From positions 47,070 through 111,069 of the forward strand of contig NZ_SIJK02000004.1 of NCBI RefSeq assembly GCF_004762035.2: a DNA stretch of 64,000 bases, given 5' to 3'. The position numbers and the translations under genes were made by a program. Below the pieces are notes generated by a model. That model ran no database searches. It had not been told where the DNA came from and saw only the letters and a program-made list of their open reading frames with translations. Origin of the DNA: Candidatus Chloroploca mongolica (GTDB lineage: Bacteria; Chloroflexota; Chloroflexia; Chloroflexales; Chloroflexaceae). Position 1 is the first letter of the stretch. Every line of letters starts with the position of its first letter. Positions 62,434 to 64,000 of this stretch are shown here, piece by piece.

Positions 62434-64000
62434 TGCCAGCTATTTCATCGGAACCGCATTCGCCGCGCCGTCGCCGCTACGCCTTGCTTGCGCTGGTTCT
62501 CTTTGTGCTTCTGCTGCTCACGCTTGTTCAGTTTCCCGCTGGTGATGCTGCCCAGGCTCGCTTGGTTGAGCAGTTTGGTTCACATGCCGCCCATGTTGCC
62601 CCGCAGCGCGATCCTGACTTTGTCAAGCGTCTCGCTGAATTGAGCAGAGCCGCCCAGGCTGATGGCAGTGTGCAGGTTATCGTGACGCTTGGTGTTCCCA
62701 CGGTTCCCGAAGGCTCGTTGACGACTGCGGCTGACGTCGCTGACCAGCGCCGCCGCATTGAACAGATGCAGGACGCTGTCCAGTCCCGGCTTGCCGCGCA
62801 CGCTGCTACCGTCCGCCATCGCTATGTTTTGACTCCGGCCATGGCGCTTGAAGTTGATGCCGCTGCGCTCCAGGTGCTCGCTGCTTCCCCCGAGGTTGTG
62901 CGCCTCCAGTCCGATTTGATGCTCCAATCTACGCTCTATGAGAGTACTGCGCTGATTGGTGCGACGACGGCCTGGGCGAATGGGGCCACTGGTGCTGGAC
63001 AAGTTGTCGCCGTGCTCGACACGGGTGTCCAGACAACGCATCCTTTCCTGGCCGACCAGGTTGTGGCCGAAGCGTGTTTCTCTTCCACGAACTCCACAAC
63101 GACGAGCCTCTGTCCGGGTGGGGTCAGTTCCTCAACGCAACCTGGCTCAGGTCAGGCGTGCGCTTCTTCCATTACGGGGTGTGGACATGGTACGCACGTG
63201 GCTGGCATTGTTGCTGGTAAGCCGATCAGCCTCACGATCGGTGGCGTGCCCCAGACGGTCGCCGGGGTCGCCCCTGAGGCAGGTCTGATTGCCATTCAGG
63301 TCTTTTCCCGTGTTGCGTGTGACTCTTCATATTGTGTCACGGCCTGGTCAAGCGATCTTATGGCGGCGCTTGAACATGTCTATGGCCTACGCACGACCTA
63401 TGCGCTGGCCGCTGTGAATATGAGTCTCGGCGGTGGCCGCTCCGAGACGACGTGTGATAATGATCCGATGAAGCAAATTATCGACTCGTTGCGCAGTGCT
63501 GGCATCGCGACCGTCGTTGCTTCAGGCAATACCAGTTATAGTGACGCGATCTCGTTTCCGGCCTGTATCTCGACGGCAATTAGCGTTGGTGCAACGACGA
63601 CCAGTTCCTCGGGCCTGCCCGTTGATCAGGTGGCAAGTTTCTCGAATAGTGCCTCGTTTCTGAGTTTACTTGCTCCAGGTCATTTTACCCTCTCGTCCGT
63701 CCCAGCTACTACCTATGCCTGGTATTCGGGCACCTCAATGGCGGCACCTCATGTCGCTGGGGCCTGGGCAGTGTTGAAGCAGGCCGCCCCCGCCGCAAGT
63801 GTTGCCTCGCTGTTGGATACGCTTCAAACCACCGGTAAGCCGATTGCTGCTCAACGCTCTGGTTTTCCGACCATCATCAAGCCGCGTATTCAACTTGATG
63901 CGGCCCTGACTGCACTGAGCACCAACAACCCAACGGCTACGGCTACCCCTGCTCCGCCAACCGCTTCACCAACACGCACCGCCACGGCGACGGGCACCGC
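62433..64000 (+). CDS. Subtilisin-like serine protease (S8), 3' end outside the window
   Basis: At least 522 residues, cut by the window edge. An N-terminal membrane/signal segment (ALLALVLFVLLLLTLV) precedes an inhibitor-like I9 region (about residues 55-160). The peptidase S8 domain has all three catalytic motifs: AVLDTG, GHGTHVAG and GTSMAAPHVAG. After it comes a Thr/Pro/Ala-rich linker (ATPAPPTASPTRT), which usually leads to another exported domain. It should be secreted or anchored outside. It starts by a 1-nt overlap with dgt. Confidence 0.92.
   Translation, partial: MPAISSEPHSPRRRRYALLALVLFVLLLLTLVQFPAGDAAQARLVEQFGSHAAHVAPQRDPDFVKRLAELSRAAQADGSVQVIVTLGVPTVPEGSLTTAADVADQRRRIEQMQDAVQSRLAAHAATVRHRYVLTPAMALEVDAAALQVLAASPEVVRLQSDLMLQSTLYESTALIGATTAWANGATGAGQVVAVLDTGVQTTHPFLADQVVAEACFSSTNSTTTSLCPGGVSSSTQPGSGQACASSITGCGHGTHVAGIVAGKPISLTIGGVPQTVAGVAPEAGLIAIQVFSRVACDSSYCVTAWSSDLMAALEHVYGLRTTYALAAVNMSLGGGRSETTCDNDPMKQIIDSLRSAGIATVVASGNTSYSDAISFPACISTAISVGATTTSSSGLPVDQVASFSNSASFLSLLAPGHFTLSSVPATTYAWYSGTSMAAPHVAGAWAVLKQAAPAASVASLLDTLQTTGKPIAAQRSGFPTIIKPRIQLDAALTALSTNNPTATATPAPPTASPTRTATATGT

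Noticed and set aside
1..64000. tRNA, rRNA, integrase, transposase, CRISPR array or replication origin
   Set aside because: No cloverleaf, rRNA segment, recombinase motif, repeat-spacer array or DnaA-box cluster was recognised by reading; a dedicated scan was not possible here.

Overview
The window reads as chromosomal DNA of a phototrophic Chloroflexota bacterium, probably of the Chloroflexales. This is inferred from gene families and moderately high GC, not from any rRNA or marker match. The pointers are a PuhE/DUF3623 photosynthetic-complex assembly protein, a CrtC/AttH-like lipoprotein, several lipoproteins with low-complexity Pro/Thr linkers, and abundant intergenic palindromes. I saw no rRNA, tRNA, CRISPR array, integrase, transposase or replication origin.

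Layout. (1) 1-5.7 kb: a ferrous-iron uptake operon on the minus strand (feoA, feoA, a FeoB split into separate GTPase and membrane proteins, feoC, then a DUF2357 nuclease-like gene), divergent from a DtxR-type regulator that carries its own FeoA-like domain. (2) 5.7-25 kb: a minus-strand surface-polysaccharide cluster with glycosyltransferases, two methyltransferases, a flippase, an asparagine synthetase-like enzyme and the WbpB/E/D/I set for a 2,3-diacetamido-uronic acid nucleotide sugar. An MntA/HepT toxin-antitoxin pair is inserted in it and is flanked by two copies of the 5' end of the epimerase gene. (3) 25-36 kb: mostly plus strand: rplS, a methyltransferase, rnhB, small proteins, a MarR regulator, a CobW GTPase, the CrtC-like lipoprotein, a decayed pterin synthase in front of folE, and a polar amino-acid ABC importer. 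(4) 36-52.7 kb: a long minus-strand run with ribF, an HD-GYP sensor, pyrE/F/D, an ADP-forming acyl-CoA synthetase with a DRTGG protein, puhE, and a MacAB-type exporter with two tandem permeases. (5) 52.8-64 kb: an Hsp70-like protein, a GmhA-like isomerase, serA, a lipoprotein, a GHMP kinase, an inositol-phosphatase-family protein, an exported NuiA-like inhibitor, a dNTPase and the start of a subtilisin-like protease.

Two palindrome families are scattered between genes. One has a GCCAGC-GTA-GCTGGC core inside longer arms that differ from copy to copy yet stay self-complementary, usually followed by a short GGGGCC-GYA-GGCCCC hairpin. The other is built on GCCGACTTCAGTCGGC and twice supplies the stop codon and last residues of a gene.

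The least ordinary points are the toxin-antitoxin pair between duplicated epimerase ends, the two-hairpin element, the translationally coupled split FeoB, the pterin synthase remnant, and the exported nuclease-inhibitor-like protein.
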